Assembly (NCBI RefSeq): GCF_025506275.1
Contig: NZ_QYCP01000075.1
Span: 1 to 64,000, forward strand
DNA from: Brevibacterium permense
Lineage (GTDB): Bacteria > Actinomycetota > Actinomycetes > Actinomycetales > Brevibacteriaceae
Direction: 5' to 3'
Length of the DNA: 64,000 nt
The position numbers and the translations under genes are program-made. This document shows, piece by piece, positions 43,221 through 50,894 of the stretch. Every line of letters begins with the position of its first letter. Position 1 is the first letter of the stretch. Below the pieces are notes generated by a model. It made no database searches. It was not told the origin of the DNA and was given only the letters and a program-made list of their open reading frames with translations.

Positions 43221-43919
43221 ATGAGGTCGCTTCTGCCGACGCTGTTTAAATTCTTCTCGTCCCGGCGGGTGTCTGAGGACGCCCGCCCGGTCCGTCGACG
43301 GCAGCTGCGTCAGCAACAGCTGCTGCGAGGCCGCCGCATCAAAGCGATTCTCGCCGGCGGCCTCGTCTTCGGCGTGGGCGCGACGGCCACGGTCGCCGCG
43401 TGGACGGACTCGGAAGAGGCCTCCGGCTCTTTCGAAGCCGGGCGGTTCAACATTGAGCTCCGGGCCGGCGGCGAATGGAACGGCACGAATGAGATGACCT
43501 TCAATGCGGGCAACATGTACCCGGGGCAGAAGGTCTACGCGCCAGTGTCAGTGCGCACCACGTCGAATACGTCGATCGACGGCAAGCTCACGGTCTCAGC
43601 ACGCGGTATCTCCAATCCGAATACCTTTGCCTCTGCACTCACATACCGAGCCGTGGCCCGATCAACGTCGGGTGTCACCTGTAACGCGGGCAATTTTCCT
43701 GGTCAGGGCGCCTTCGTCTTCGGCAGCGCTACTGCTGCAATCCCGCTGAGCTCCACGCCGACAGCAGACACCACCCAGACCCTCAAAGCCGCCTCAGCGT
43801 CGGTCCAGGACTATTGCTTCGAGGTGACACTGGCAAGCAACGCTCCGAGCTCTGCCCAAGGTCTGCAGTCGAGCCACACCTGGACGTTCACAGCCGAGTC
43901 CACCGCGCCGGGGAATTGA
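43221..43919 (+). CDS. SipW-dependent-type exported protein 2
   Basis: 232 residues. After an unusual basic N-terminal extension of about 38 residues comes RIKAILAGGLVFGVGATATV and AAWTDSEEASGSFEAGRFNI, nearly the same signal as in protein 1, so the two are paralogues in that part. The mature domain has two Cys and many Ser/Thr/Asn and looks like a secreted beta-sandwich. It is 17 bp after gene 1 and 2 bp before the signal peptidase gene. The long basic extension could be partly untranslated if a later start is used, but no other good start is seen. Confidence 0.8.
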   Translation: MRSLLPTLFKFFSSRRVSEDARPVRRRQLRQQQLLRGRRIKAILAGGLVFGVGATATVAAWTDSEEASGSFEAGRFNIELRAGGEWNGTNEMTFNAGNMYPGQKVYAPVSVRTTSNTSIDGKLTVSARGISNPNTFASALTYRAVARSTSGVTCNAGNFPGQGAFVFGSATAAIPLSSTPTADTTQTLKAASASVQDYCFEVTLASNAPSSAQGLQSSHTWTFTAESTAPGN

Positions 43920-43921
43920 CC

Positions 43922-45274
43922 ATGGCGGGCTCTATGACACGCAAGAGAAACGTGGGTTCATTGCTGGGCGGGGCCGTGCTCAACATCCTCGCCGTCCTCG
44001 GCGTGGTCTGCATCGTGCTCGGCATCCTCAGCTTCGTCTTCAACATATCGATCATCATGTTCAAAACCGGGTCGATGAGTCCGACGATCCCGGCCGGATC
44101 GGCCTCGCTCGTCCGTGAGATCCCCGCCGAAGAGATGGAAGTCGGTGACATCGTCACCGCCGATCGCGGGGAGAAGGTCCTGCCGGTGACCCACCGCGTC
44201 ACTGAGATCCAGAGCATTGACGACTCCACCGGTGCCGTGACCTTTGAGATGAAGGGCGACGCGAACGCCGAGAAGGACCCTGACCCCTACACCGCCGAGA
44301 CGGTCCGAACGGTGATGTTCTCCATCCCCGGGGTTGCTCCGATCCTTCAACAGTGGCGCAACCCGTTCCTGCTCGGCGGCATCACGATCGCGGCCAGCCT
44401 CCTCGTCGTGTGGGCATTCTGGCCACGACGCGATGAGGATGACGACAACACCCTCGCCGAGGCGGCCCGCCCCAGTGCGCGGTCACCGCGGCACGCAATC
44501 GCGCTGCCGATGGTGGTGGCCGTGACTGCGGGTGGGCAGATAGTGCCTGGGGTGTCGTTCGCCGAGGATGCTCTGCCCGTAAACGCTGATCATTCCCTGT
44601 CCGCGTCGTCAGGAGCGACAGATGACATCCTGCGAATGCGCGACTTCGGGGATATCGAGAAGATGCGCCACCTCAGTCCTGGGGCATCGGCCACATGGAC
44701 GGTTGATATCTGGACCGACGCCTCCGAACCGGGAGATATAACGGTCTCAATCGGGTCGGGGGCAGGGGCGGAGGCGCTGACGGATTCGCTGTCGATCGAT
44801 GTGCGGGAATGCGCGATGACTGAAGCGGAGGACCCGTGTCCAAGCGGTTCGCAGATGTTGATTCGCGGAATGGTGCTCAGCGAATTGGAGCCGGCTGCTG
44901 ACGACGGTCTCACCCTGCTGGAAATGGACAGCGATGACTCTCGCCGAATCGAGGTAACGGCGACTCTCGCTGGCGACGCTGATGTCCGCGCGGTAGCTGG
45001 CGCCACGGCGGGTGTGCGCGTGCTGGCGGAAGGACTCGGCGACAAGGTTTCGACAGGGCCAGGAGATCCCGGGGATCCAGGTGATCCTGGCGCGCCGGGC
45101 GATTCCGGCTCTGATTCTGATGGCACTGTCGAGGGCGCGGCCGATGCCGGCGGTTCCGGCGAGCTGCCGTGGACCGGAATCGATGGTTGGCAGTGGATTC
45201 TGCTCGCAGCATTCTTGCTCGTTGTCACCGGCTCAGCGATCGTGTCGCGAACCAGGAAGGCGAGGCTGTCATGA
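43922..45274 (+). CDS. SipW-type signal peptidase I fused to an LPXTG surface domain
   Basis: 450 residues. Residues 1-190 are an ER/SipW-type signal peptidase: membrane helix 20-45, nucleophile Ser51 in GSMSPTIPAG, catalytic His91 in VTHRV (Ser-His instead of Ser-Lys), KGDANAEKDPDP as the conserved Asp box, then a second helix. After RRDEDDDN and a basic SARSPRH stretch comes a second signal-like hydrophobic segment ending VSFAEDA (about 195-225), a 180-residue extracytoplasmic domain, a GDPGDPGDPGAPGD spacer, and LPWTG (415-419), a hydrophobic helix and RTRKARLS, a full sortase sorting signal. This layout is unusual. The start follows the gene-2 stop by 2 bases. Confidence 0.85.
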   Translation: MAGSMTRKRNVGSLLGGAVLNILAVLGVVCIVLGILSFVFNISIIMFKTGSMSPTIPAGSASLVREIPAEEMEVGDIVTADRGEKVLPVTHRVTEIQSIDDSTGAVTFEMKGDANAEKDPDPYTAETVRTVMFSIPGVAPILQQWRNPFLLGGITIAASLLVVWAFWPRRDEDDDNTLAEAARPSARSPRHAIALPMVVAVTAGGQIVPGVSFAEDALPVNADHSLSASSGATDDILRMRDFGDIEKMRHLSPGASATWTVDIWTDASEPGDITVSIGSGAGAEALTDSLSIDVRECAMTEAEDPCPSGSQMLIRGMVLSELEPAADDGLTLLEMDSDDSRRIEVTATLAGDADVRAVAGATAGVRVLAEGLGDKVSTGPGDPGDPGDPGAPGDSGSDSDGTVEGAADAGGSGELPWTGIDGWQWILLAAFLLVVTGSAIVSRTRKARLS

Positions 45275-45816
45275 CTTGCAGGAACTCGCCGCGACAATCT
45301 TGGAGACGAGCTCGTCTGCTGTTGGCAGTAGTCGCATTGCTCGCCCTCGTCGCCGGTCCAGCCGCAGTCAACGGCACCCTCGCCGGTTGGAATGATGAGA
45401 AGATAAGCCAGGGGGCGTTCACTGCGGGCAAGGTCCCAGCACCGGTGTTGACCGGCAAGTGCCAGTTCCGTCCGGGTCTTCTTGGTATCGGTGCTAGTGT
45501 GCGAGTCTTTTGGAAGCCTCCGGCGGGTTACTCACTCAGCAACATCGTTGTCACTGCATCTACGAGCGGTCTTGGGTCCGTCCTGGCACCGATCACCGGC
45601 TTCAATCTGACATCGAACACGACCTCGAACAGCGATGGATCGTACACGACAGACGTGCCCACCAACCTACTTGGCGGATTGCTCGGACTCGGATCCGAAT
45701 TGGAGTTAGCCTTTCAGGCCAGACATGCCAGCGGTTGGGTTTCCACATCTGCCTCTGTCGCTAGCAACGCCGGGCTGCTGGGCGGAATCGGCGGAAACTG
45801 TCGCAATCTGACGTGA
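45271..45816 (+). CDS. SipW-dependent-type exported protein 3
   Basis: 181 residues. Basic N-terminus RQSWRRAR, hydrophobic LLLAVVALLALVAGPAAV, then NGTLAGWNDEKISQGAFTAGKV, the same kind of block after the signal as in proteins 1 and 2 but more divergent. The mature region has two Cys (KCQF and NCRN) that could form a disulfide linking its ends, and Gly/Leu-rich GLLGIG-type repeats. The start overlaps the signal peptidase stop as ATGA. It is the last gene of the cluster, followed by a hairpin. It is probably a minor subunit or anchor of a surface structure. Confidence 0.78.
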   Translation: MTCRNSPRQSWRRARLLLAVVALLALVAGPAAVNGTLAGWNDEKISQGAFTAGKVPAPVLTGKCQFRPGLLGIGASVRVFWKPPAGYSLSNIVVTASTSGLGSVLAPITGFNLTSNTTSNSDGSYTTDVPTNLLGGLLGLGSELELAFQARHASGWVSTSASVASNAGLLGGIGGNCRNLT

Positions 45817-45849
45817 TTCCGGGGTCTGCCGATCTTTCGTAATGGCAGA

Positions 45850-45883
45850 TGTGCGGGTTTCCGTTCTCGGGGACACCCGCACA
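45850..45883 (+). terminator. Hairpin after the SipW-type operon
   Basis: 9-base arms (45850-45858 and 45875-45883) with a 16-base loop, 34 bp after the last stop. It lies between this operon and the convergent ComA-like remnant and is a likely terminator. Confidence 0.6.
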
Positions 45884-45902
45884 CATATGGAGCATTACCG
45901 CC

Positions 45903-46631
45903 TCACGGGCGTGGGTTGATCACCCGACCCCAGGTTGACTTATTGCCCCAGATGTTCTGCCGCAGCCCCTCGAGCTGAAGGATCTGCGAGTGGTCGACGA
46001 ACAAGTTGCATTCGTTTCCGTAGTTCTTGATGTACCACTCGAAGACCGGTCCGTCGGCGGCTTCGAACATGACGTTCTCGAGCCCCAGGCCGTTGATGAT
46101 CGAGGCTCCGGCATCGAGCGCCCGCTTGCCACGGTCGACGAGATCGCCGATGTCCTTTGCAGACTCCGCAGCCAGTTCGGCCTCACCGGAGTCTCCGCCG
46201 GAACCGATCTGGATGCCCAGCTCCGGCTTAGCTTTGAGACCGGCCTTGACGACCTTCTCGACGAGGCGCTCAAGGCCTGAGGTCGGGAGCATGATGAATC
46301 CGGTCGAGATCTCGATGACGTCGAAGCCGACCGCTTTAGCCTCTTTGAGGTACTGGTCGACTGCGTCATCTCCTTAGCGCAGGACCGTTTCGATCCATCC
46401 GCCGGAGGACACATACGCCCCGTTCTCATGGGCGATATCGCTGAAGGCCTTCACCTGCTCGGCTGGGACGAGGGAGAACGAGCCCCCGGCCCACTTGATG
46501 CCGTCGACCCACTGACCGGCGACTTCGAAGACGTCCTGCAGGTGCCGGGTGCCGAAGGTCGAGTAGTACGGGGCGCGGATCTCGGTCATCCCGATGGCGC
46601 GGGGTTTGGCCGAGCGGCGGGCGCGGGTGAC
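45903..46631 (-). pseudogene. Phosphosulfolactate synthase (ComA)-like gene, decayed
   Basis: The frame reads KPRAIGMTEIRAPYY, then FEVAGQWVDGIKWAGGSFSLVP and SSGGWIETVLR, then an in-frame TAA (46374-46376), then GDDAVDQYLKEAKAVGFDVIEISTGF and on to VFEWYIKNYGNE and NLFVDHSQILQLEGLR, all ComA-family blocks in one frame. Three lesions are seen: no start codon before the conserved KPR block (the frame closes at TGA 46634), the nonsense codon (probably from a Tyr codon), and loss of about 25 residues between ALDAGA and SIINGLG, where relatives carry a conserved acidic motif. It directly follows the MmgE/PrpD gene and was probably co-transcribed with it. Confidence 0.82.
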
Positions 46632-46637
46632 TCAGCC

Positions 46638-48038
46638 TCAGCTGCGAGTCTGGGGAACGTGCGCGAGGACCGCGGTCAGCTCGCTGACCCGGTGATTCTC
46701 GAGGTCGCGGACAAGGTCGGCGATCTCGTCACGCAGCTCCGCCTCGGCGAAGGGGGACGTCAGGGCGTCGAACTTCTTCCGGGCTCCCTTCCAATCGAGA
46801 GGATGCGCGGTGAAACCCTCATAGTCGTCGGTGTTCGCCCGGAACTGGGTCCCATCGCCGAGGGTGACGACGAGGTCGGCGCACATCTGCTCGGGGAACC
46901 GGTCGCTGAATTCCGTGGAGGGAGTGATCGTGACCTTGTGCATGAGGTCCTGGACATCGTCGGCGACGATCCGTTCAGTCTTGTACTGCGCCGGATTGAG
47001 CTCACCGTCGAGGAGGACGACCGCGAGCATCCACGGCAGTGAATGATCGGCCTCCTCCTTCGTGCGGATGGAGCGCTTGTCGCCTTCTTCGCCGCCGCCG
47101 ATGATCGAGTATGCGACATCGAAGGTCGTCAGTTCGACGCTGGCGATGGCATCGGCGCGGAATCCCTCCTGGGAGCGGACGTCCTGTGCGGCGTCGAGGG
47201 CCGACTGCGAATGGATCTCCGCATTGTGCTTCTTGATGATCGTGTCCGTGACCTTCTCGAGATCCTCCGCCGACCAGTCGAGGTCGAAGTCTCCGGCCAG
47301 GGCCTTGAAGCCCTTGTTGCCCTCGAATACCTCGGCCGGTCCGGTGATTCCGCGTGAGGCAAGGAGCGCGTCGAAGACTCCCTCCTTCGACACGTGGGGA
47401 TAGGCCAGGCCCTTCCAGTGGCTGAGGTCTCCGGTCCGGGTGACCCGCAGTGCGACGTTCGCGGTGCCGGCCATGGCGGCAGCATTCGCGATCTGTTCGA
47501 CTCCCAGACCCAGTGCCTTCGCCGAGGCGGCCGCCGCAGCGAAAGCGCCCTGTGTCGTGTGGTCGAAGCCGAGGTCTCTCACCGGTGCGACATCCGAGAG
47601 CCGGGTGTGGATCTGATAAGCCACGGCGAAGGCCGTGAGAAAGTCCGCGCCCGAGGCGTCGGCCAGTTCCGCGGCCGCGAGGACCGCGCCCATATTGTCC
47701 GACGGGTGGTTGGTTTCGCCCTTGGCCAGGTAGGCATCCATGAAGTCGAGATATCGGCTCAGGGCGGAATTGAAGAACGCGACGTGATCGGGGCTGGCCT
47801 GGCCACCGCCGATGAGCGTGGCTCCGCGACTGTCCCCGAGGTCCTCGATGAGGGTTCTGATTTCCTGCAGCGGGGGAGCGTCCAGGGCGCCGATGGCGAC
47901 GCCGATGGTGTCGAGGACGCGGATCTTGAGCTGTTCTAGAGCGGTATCGCTGAGCATGTCCAGCGAGGCATCGGCGACGAACTGAGCGAGTGATTGCACC
48001 TCTGTCGGTGCGTGGTGCTGGTCCATTGTGACTTTCAT
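46638..48038 (-). CDS. MmgE/PrpD family protein
   Basis: 466 residues of the 2-methylcitrate dehydratase superfamily, all-helical N-terminal part with FFNSALSRYLDFMDAYLAKGETNHPSDNMGAVLAAAE (active-site region) and the C-terminal lid with VTITPSTEFSDRFPEQMCADLVVTLGDG. Members include PrpD, cis-aconitate decarboxylase and iminodisuccinate epimerase, so the substrate is open. The start at 48038 has a G-rich ribosome-binding site (AAGGGGGGG) 5 bases upstream. An iron-box-like site and a 28-bp palindrome lie directly upstream. The decayed ComA-like gene follows. Confidence 0.87.
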   Translation of the reverse strand: MKVTMDQHHAPTEVQSLAQFVADASLDMLSDTALEQLKIRVLDTIGVAIGALDAPPLQEIRTLIEDLGDSRGATLIGGGQASPDHVAFFNSALSRYLDFMDAYLAKGETNHPSDNMGAVLAAAELADASGADFLTAFAVAYQIHTRLSDVAPVRDLGFDHTTQGAFAAAAASAKALGLGVEQIANAAAMAGTANVALRVTRTGDLSHWKGLAYPHVSKEGVFDALLASRGITGPAEVFEGNKGFKALAGDFDLDWSAEDLEKVTDTIIKKHNAEIHSQSALDAAQDVRSQEGFRADAIASVELTTFDVAYSIIGGGEEGDKRSIRTKEEADHSLPWMLAVVLLDGELNPAQYKTERIVADDVQDLMHKVTITPSTEFSDRFPEQMCADLVVTLGDGTQFRANTDDYEGFTAHPLDWKGARKKFDALTSPFAEAELRDEIADLVRDLENHRVSELTAVLAHVPQTRS

Positions 48039-48052
48039 TTTGCCCCCCCTTA

Positions 48053-48072
48053 TTAGGTAAGGCGTACCTTAA
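48053..48072. promoter_or_regulatory. Iron-box-like operator upstream of MmgE/PrpD
   Basis: Read on the minus strand, a 19-base window here matches the DmdR/IdeR consensus (TTAGGTTAGGCTAACCTAA) at 14 positions, including AGGT and ACCTAA. It lies 15 bp before the start codon, overlapping the leader. Regulation by iron is inference. Confidence 0.5.
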
Positions 48073-48082
48073 TCATGACCCT

Positions 48083-48110
48083 AAAAGTATCTTGACGTCA
48101 AGATACTTTT
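48083..48110. promoter_or_regulatory. 28-bp perfect palindrome, probable operator
   Basis: Arms 48083-48096 and 48097-48110 (core TATCTTGACGTCAAGATA) are exact reverse complements without a gap. It lies 45 bp upstream of the MmgE/PrpD start and 134 bp upstream of the divergent thiosulfate transporter, so either or both could be controlled. No regulator gene is adjacent. Confidence 0.65.
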
Positions 48111-48243
48111 GCTGAGAGCTGAGTCGCATCGGACTGAATGGGAGGTGCTGTGCCCGGCGGTGGTTGACTGACCAGTGATTGTTGAGCAAAATGGACGGTT
48201 GTCGTGTTCGTCCGCGAACCTGCCGTGAACAGAAAGCAGCTCA

Positions 48244-49299
48244 ATGATCATCACCGGACTCATCGTCGGCCTCGTCCTCGGATTCGTCTTCCAGCGAGGA
48301 CGTTTCTGCGTGACCGGCGCCTTCCGTGACCTCACGCTGACGGGGAACACGCGCTGGTTCTCCGCCCTCATCGTGCTCATCGCCGTGCACTCCATCGGCC
48401 TGTTCCTGCTCAACAGCTTCGGAGTCATCGCCCTCGAGGCGACGCCGTTCCCGTGGCTGGCCTCGATCGTCGGCGGACTGATCTTCGGCTGGGCCATGGT
48501 CTACGCCGGAGGCTGCGCGACTGGCACCTACTACCGTGCCGGTGAAGGACTCGTCGGCAGCTGGTTCGCCCTCATCTTCTATGCGCTCTTCTCCGCGGTG
48601 ATGAAACTCGGCCCGCTCGCCGGCTTCACCGAAGGCATCCGCGGGATCACCCTGGACGACGGCAGCCTGCAGGCGAGCACCGGCATCAGCCCCTGGGTCT
48701 TCGTCGCCATCATCTCTGCAGCGGCGATCTGGCTGACCGTCCACCATGCCCGCAGACTCAAGACTCCGATGGCCACCCTGCCTCCGCGCAAGACAGGCCT
48801 GGCGCACCTGCTCACCGAGAAGCGCTGGAACCCCTTCGCCACAGCCGTGGTCATCGGCATCATCGCCACGATCGCCTGGCCGCTCTCCGCCGCCACGGGC
48901 CGCAACTCGGGTCTGGGCATCACCACCCCCTCGGCGAACCTCGTCGGATACCTCACCACGGGTGACACTCAGCTCATCGACTGGGGCGTCATGCTCGTCA
49001 TCGGCATCCTCGTCGGCTCCTTCATCGCCGCCAAGGCCTCCGGCGAGTTCCGGGTCCGCGTGCCGGACAAGAGCGTGATCATCAAGTCGATCATCGGCGG
49101 TATCGGCATGGGCGTCGGCGCAGCCATCGCCGGCGGCTGCACCGTCGGCAACGCGATGGTCTCGACCGCACAGTTCGAATACCAGGGCTGGGTGTCGATG
49201 GTCTTCATGATCGTCGGCTCCGGAATCGCAGCGAAGGTCTCCATCAAACCGAAGAAGTCGCAGGCCGCAGAGCCCGCGGCGGAAAGCAGGACAGTATGA
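48244..49299 (+). CDS. YeeE/YedE (TsuA-like) thiosulfate/sulfur transporter
   Basis: 351 residues, about nine membrane helices. The two internal repeats each carry a Cys-containing motif: GFVFQRGRFCVTGAFRD at the N-terminus, YAGGCATGTYYRAGEG near residue 95 and AGGCTVGNAM near residue 300, the conserved cysteines that relay thiosulfate in TsuA. It overlaps the TusA-like gene by 4 bases, the same pairing as tsuA-tsuB. It probably imports thiosulfate for cysteine synthesis. Confidence 0.88.
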   Translation: MIITGLIVGLVLGFVFQRGRFCVTGAFRDLTLTGNTRWFSALIVLIAVHSIGLFLLNSFGVIALEATPFPWLASIVGGLIFGWAMVYAGGCATGTYYRAGEGLVGSWFALIFYALFSAVMKLGPLAGFTEGIRGITLDDGSLQASTGISPWVFVAIISAAAIWLTVHHARRLKTPMATLPPRKTGLAHLLTEKRWNPFATAVVIGIIATIAWPLSAATGRNSGLGITTPSANLVGYLTTGDTQLIDWGVMLVIGILVGSFIAAKASGEFRVRVPDKSVIIKSIIGGIGMGVGAAIAGGCTVGNAMVSTAQFEYQGWVSMVFMIVGSGIAAKVSIKPKKSQAAEPAAESRTV

Positions 49300-49520
49300 A
49301 GCAAGTACTCGAAACCGACGGCCAGGTCTGCCCCTTCCCTCTCGTGGAAGCCAAGGACGCGATGACCGGTCTGGAAACCGGTGACGAACTCGTCATCAAC
49401 TTCGACTGCACCCAGGCCACGGAGGCGATCCCGCAGTGGGCCGCCGAGAACGGCTACCCCGTCACCCACTTCGACCGAGTCACCGACGCGAGCTGGACCA
49501 TCACCGTCCAGAAGGCCTGA
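49296..49520 (+). CDS. TusA-family sulfur carrier (TsuB/YeeD-like)
   Basis: 74 residues with the TusA motif GQVCPFPLVEAKDAM, whose Cys12 in CPxP carries persulfide or reacts with thiosulfate. It is fused to nothing and is exactly family length. The start overlaps the transporter stop as ATGA. In this pairing the protein accepts or processes sulfur at the cytosolic side of the YeeE channel. Confidence 0.9.
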   Translation: MKQVLETDGQVCPFPLVEAKDAMTGLETGDELVINFDCTQATEAIPQWAAENGYPVTHFDRVTDASWTITVQKA

Positions 49521-49540
49521 ATCGCGGGAGACACCAACCA

Positions 49541-49578
49541 CATCGGCCGGCGCAGCTGCAAAGCTGTGCCGGCCGATG
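49541..49578 (+). terminator. Hairpin terminator after the TusA-like gene
   Basis: 17-base arms (49541-49557 and 49562-49578) pair with one G-U around a GCAA tetraloop, 20 bp after the stop. It is a stable stem, without a T-run. Confidence 0.75.
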
Positions 49579-49611
49579 CACAATGTCAGTGTCGATGCCT
49601 AGACTCAAGAC

Positions 49612-50145
49612 ATGAAGATCACGGTTCTCGAAGGCGATATCACCGAGATGGCCGTCGACGCGATCGTCAACGCCGCGAATTCCTCCCTGCTCGGTGGCGG
49701 CGGGGTCGACGGAGCCATCCACCGCGCGGCCGGTCCCGCACTCCTCGAAGCCTGTCGCGAGGTCAGGCAGGCCACCCATGTGCGCGGTCTGCCGCCGGGC
49801 CAGGCCGTGGCCACCTCGGCGGGGGAGCTGCCCGCCCGCTGGGTCATCCACACGGTCGGCCCGAATCGGACCGCGGGGGAGGCCGATCCTGAGATCCTCG
49901 AGTCCTGCTTCGAGTCGAGCCTCAACCTCGCCGAGGAGCTCGGCGCCTCCTCGATCGCGTTCCCCGCCATCGGCGGAGGAGTCTACGGCTGGTCGCCCAG
50001 GGACGTCGCCGAGGCGGCTCATTCCATCATCGTCGACGGACGGTCCCGCGGACGTTGGGAATCGATCGACGAGGTGCAGTTCGTTCTCTTCAGCGATCAG
50101 ATGACCAGCGTGTTCTGCCAGGTCTTCGACCACGATCAGTGGTGA
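49612..50145 (+). CDS. Macro domain-containing protein (ADP-ribose hydrolase type)
   Basis: 177 residues, a single macro domain. Seen: DAIVNAANSSLLGGGGVDGAIHRAAG with the conserved Asn-Ala-Ala-Asn and Gly-rich loops, GQAVATSAGELPARWVIHTVGP and FPAIGGGVYGWSP. This matches the MacroD/YmdB group that removes ADP-ribose or deacetylates O-acetyl-ADP-ribose. No toxin, sirtuin or ADP-ribosyltransferase gene is adjacent. It is 4 bp from the VOC gene and likely co-transcribed. Confidence 0.9.
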   Translation: MKITVLEGDITEMAVDAIVNAANSSLLGGGGVDGAIHRAAGPALLEACREVRQATHVRGLPPGQAVATSAGELPARWVIHTVGPNRTAGEADPEILESCFESSLNLAEELGASSIAFPAIGGGVYGWSPRDVAEAAHSIIVDGRSRGRWESIDEVQFVLFSDQMTSVFCQVFDHDQW

Positions 50146-50149
50146 TGCC

Positions 50150-50503
50150 ATGAAGGTCAACAGGGTCATTCCTGACATCGCCGTCGACGACCTCGACGCC
50201 GCACGGGAGTTCTATGCGGGCTTCCTAGGGCTGAGCAACGAGGAATTCAATCTCGGCTGGGTCGCACGCTTCACCTCTCCGGGTACCGGCGCCAGCGTGC
50301 AGGTGCTCACCGACGATGAAACCGGGCAGACGAATCCCGTGGCTTCGGTGCTCGTCGAGGACGTTGATGCCGCCTACGCCGAAGCACAGGAGCAGGGCAT
50401 CGAGATCGTCCACCCGCTCATCCACGAGAAATGGGGAGTACGGCGGTTCTTCGTCCGCGCCCCCGACGGCAACGTGTTCAATATCGTCGCGCATCCGGAG
50501 TGA
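50150..50503 (+). CDS. VOC (glyoxalase/bleomycin-resistance-like) protein
   Basis: 117 residues with two beta-alpha-beta-beta-beta modules: IAVDDLDAAREFYAGFLGL at the start and VEDVDAAYAEAQEQGIEIVHPLIHEKWGVRRFFVRAPDGNVFNIVAHPE at the end, with the usual C-terminal Asn/Ile region. The first-position metal His is not obvious, so it may be a ligand-binding rather than catalytic member. Substrate unknown. Confidence 0.85.
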   Translation: MKVNRVIPDIAVDDLDAAREFYAGFLGLSNEEFNLGWVARFTSPGTGASVQVLTDDETGQTNPVASVLVEDVDAAYAEAQEQGIEIVHPLIHEKWGVRRFFVRAPDGNVFNIVAHPE

Positions 50504-50521
50504 ACCCACGCGGGGCAGTGT

Positions 50522-50773
50522 TCACTCTGCCCTGTGCCGCACTCTGTGCACGACCGCCACTGCCAGTGTGCTGATGGCGCATCCGGCGGCGATGAGCAGC
50601 GGAATTCCGGAGACTATGGCCTCGACGAAATACTCGGGGCCGGTCTGCAGAACCGGACCGACGACCTTGACGAGGAGGAAACCGAGAACGCCGATGAAGA
50701 GGAACAGCGCCGCCCTCTTGCCGAGAACCACCGCCAGGGGCTTCGGATACTGATAGGTCTGTGTCGTGCTCAT
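50522..50773 (-). CDS. Small two-helix membrane protein, unknown function
   Basis: 83 residues. Two hydrophobic helices (about 22-42 and 52-74) are separated by a short loop, with a basic C-terminus VVHRVRHRAE. No recognised family. It is convergent with the VOC gene, and codon use is like its neighbours. Confidence 0.6.
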   Translation of the reverse strand: MSTTQTYQYPKPLAVVLGKRAALFLFIGVLGFLLVKVVGPVLQTGPEYFVEAIVSGIPLLIAAGCAISTLAVAVVHRVRHRAE

Positions 50774-50894
50774 GGTCGATCACCTTATGTTTTCGTCCAC
50801 GGTCCAAACAATTTGGGCTGTGCCTGCAACGCTACGCCTGCAAGCAGAGTGTGCACTGGGGGTACTGAAGACGTTCGATGGGAGCAGCCGGCGA

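Noticed and set aside
46374-46376. Recoding of the TAA in the ComA-like gene (readthrough) as a functional feature
   Set aside because: TAA is not a known recoding codon for selenocysteine or pyrrolysine, and the gene has two further lesions.
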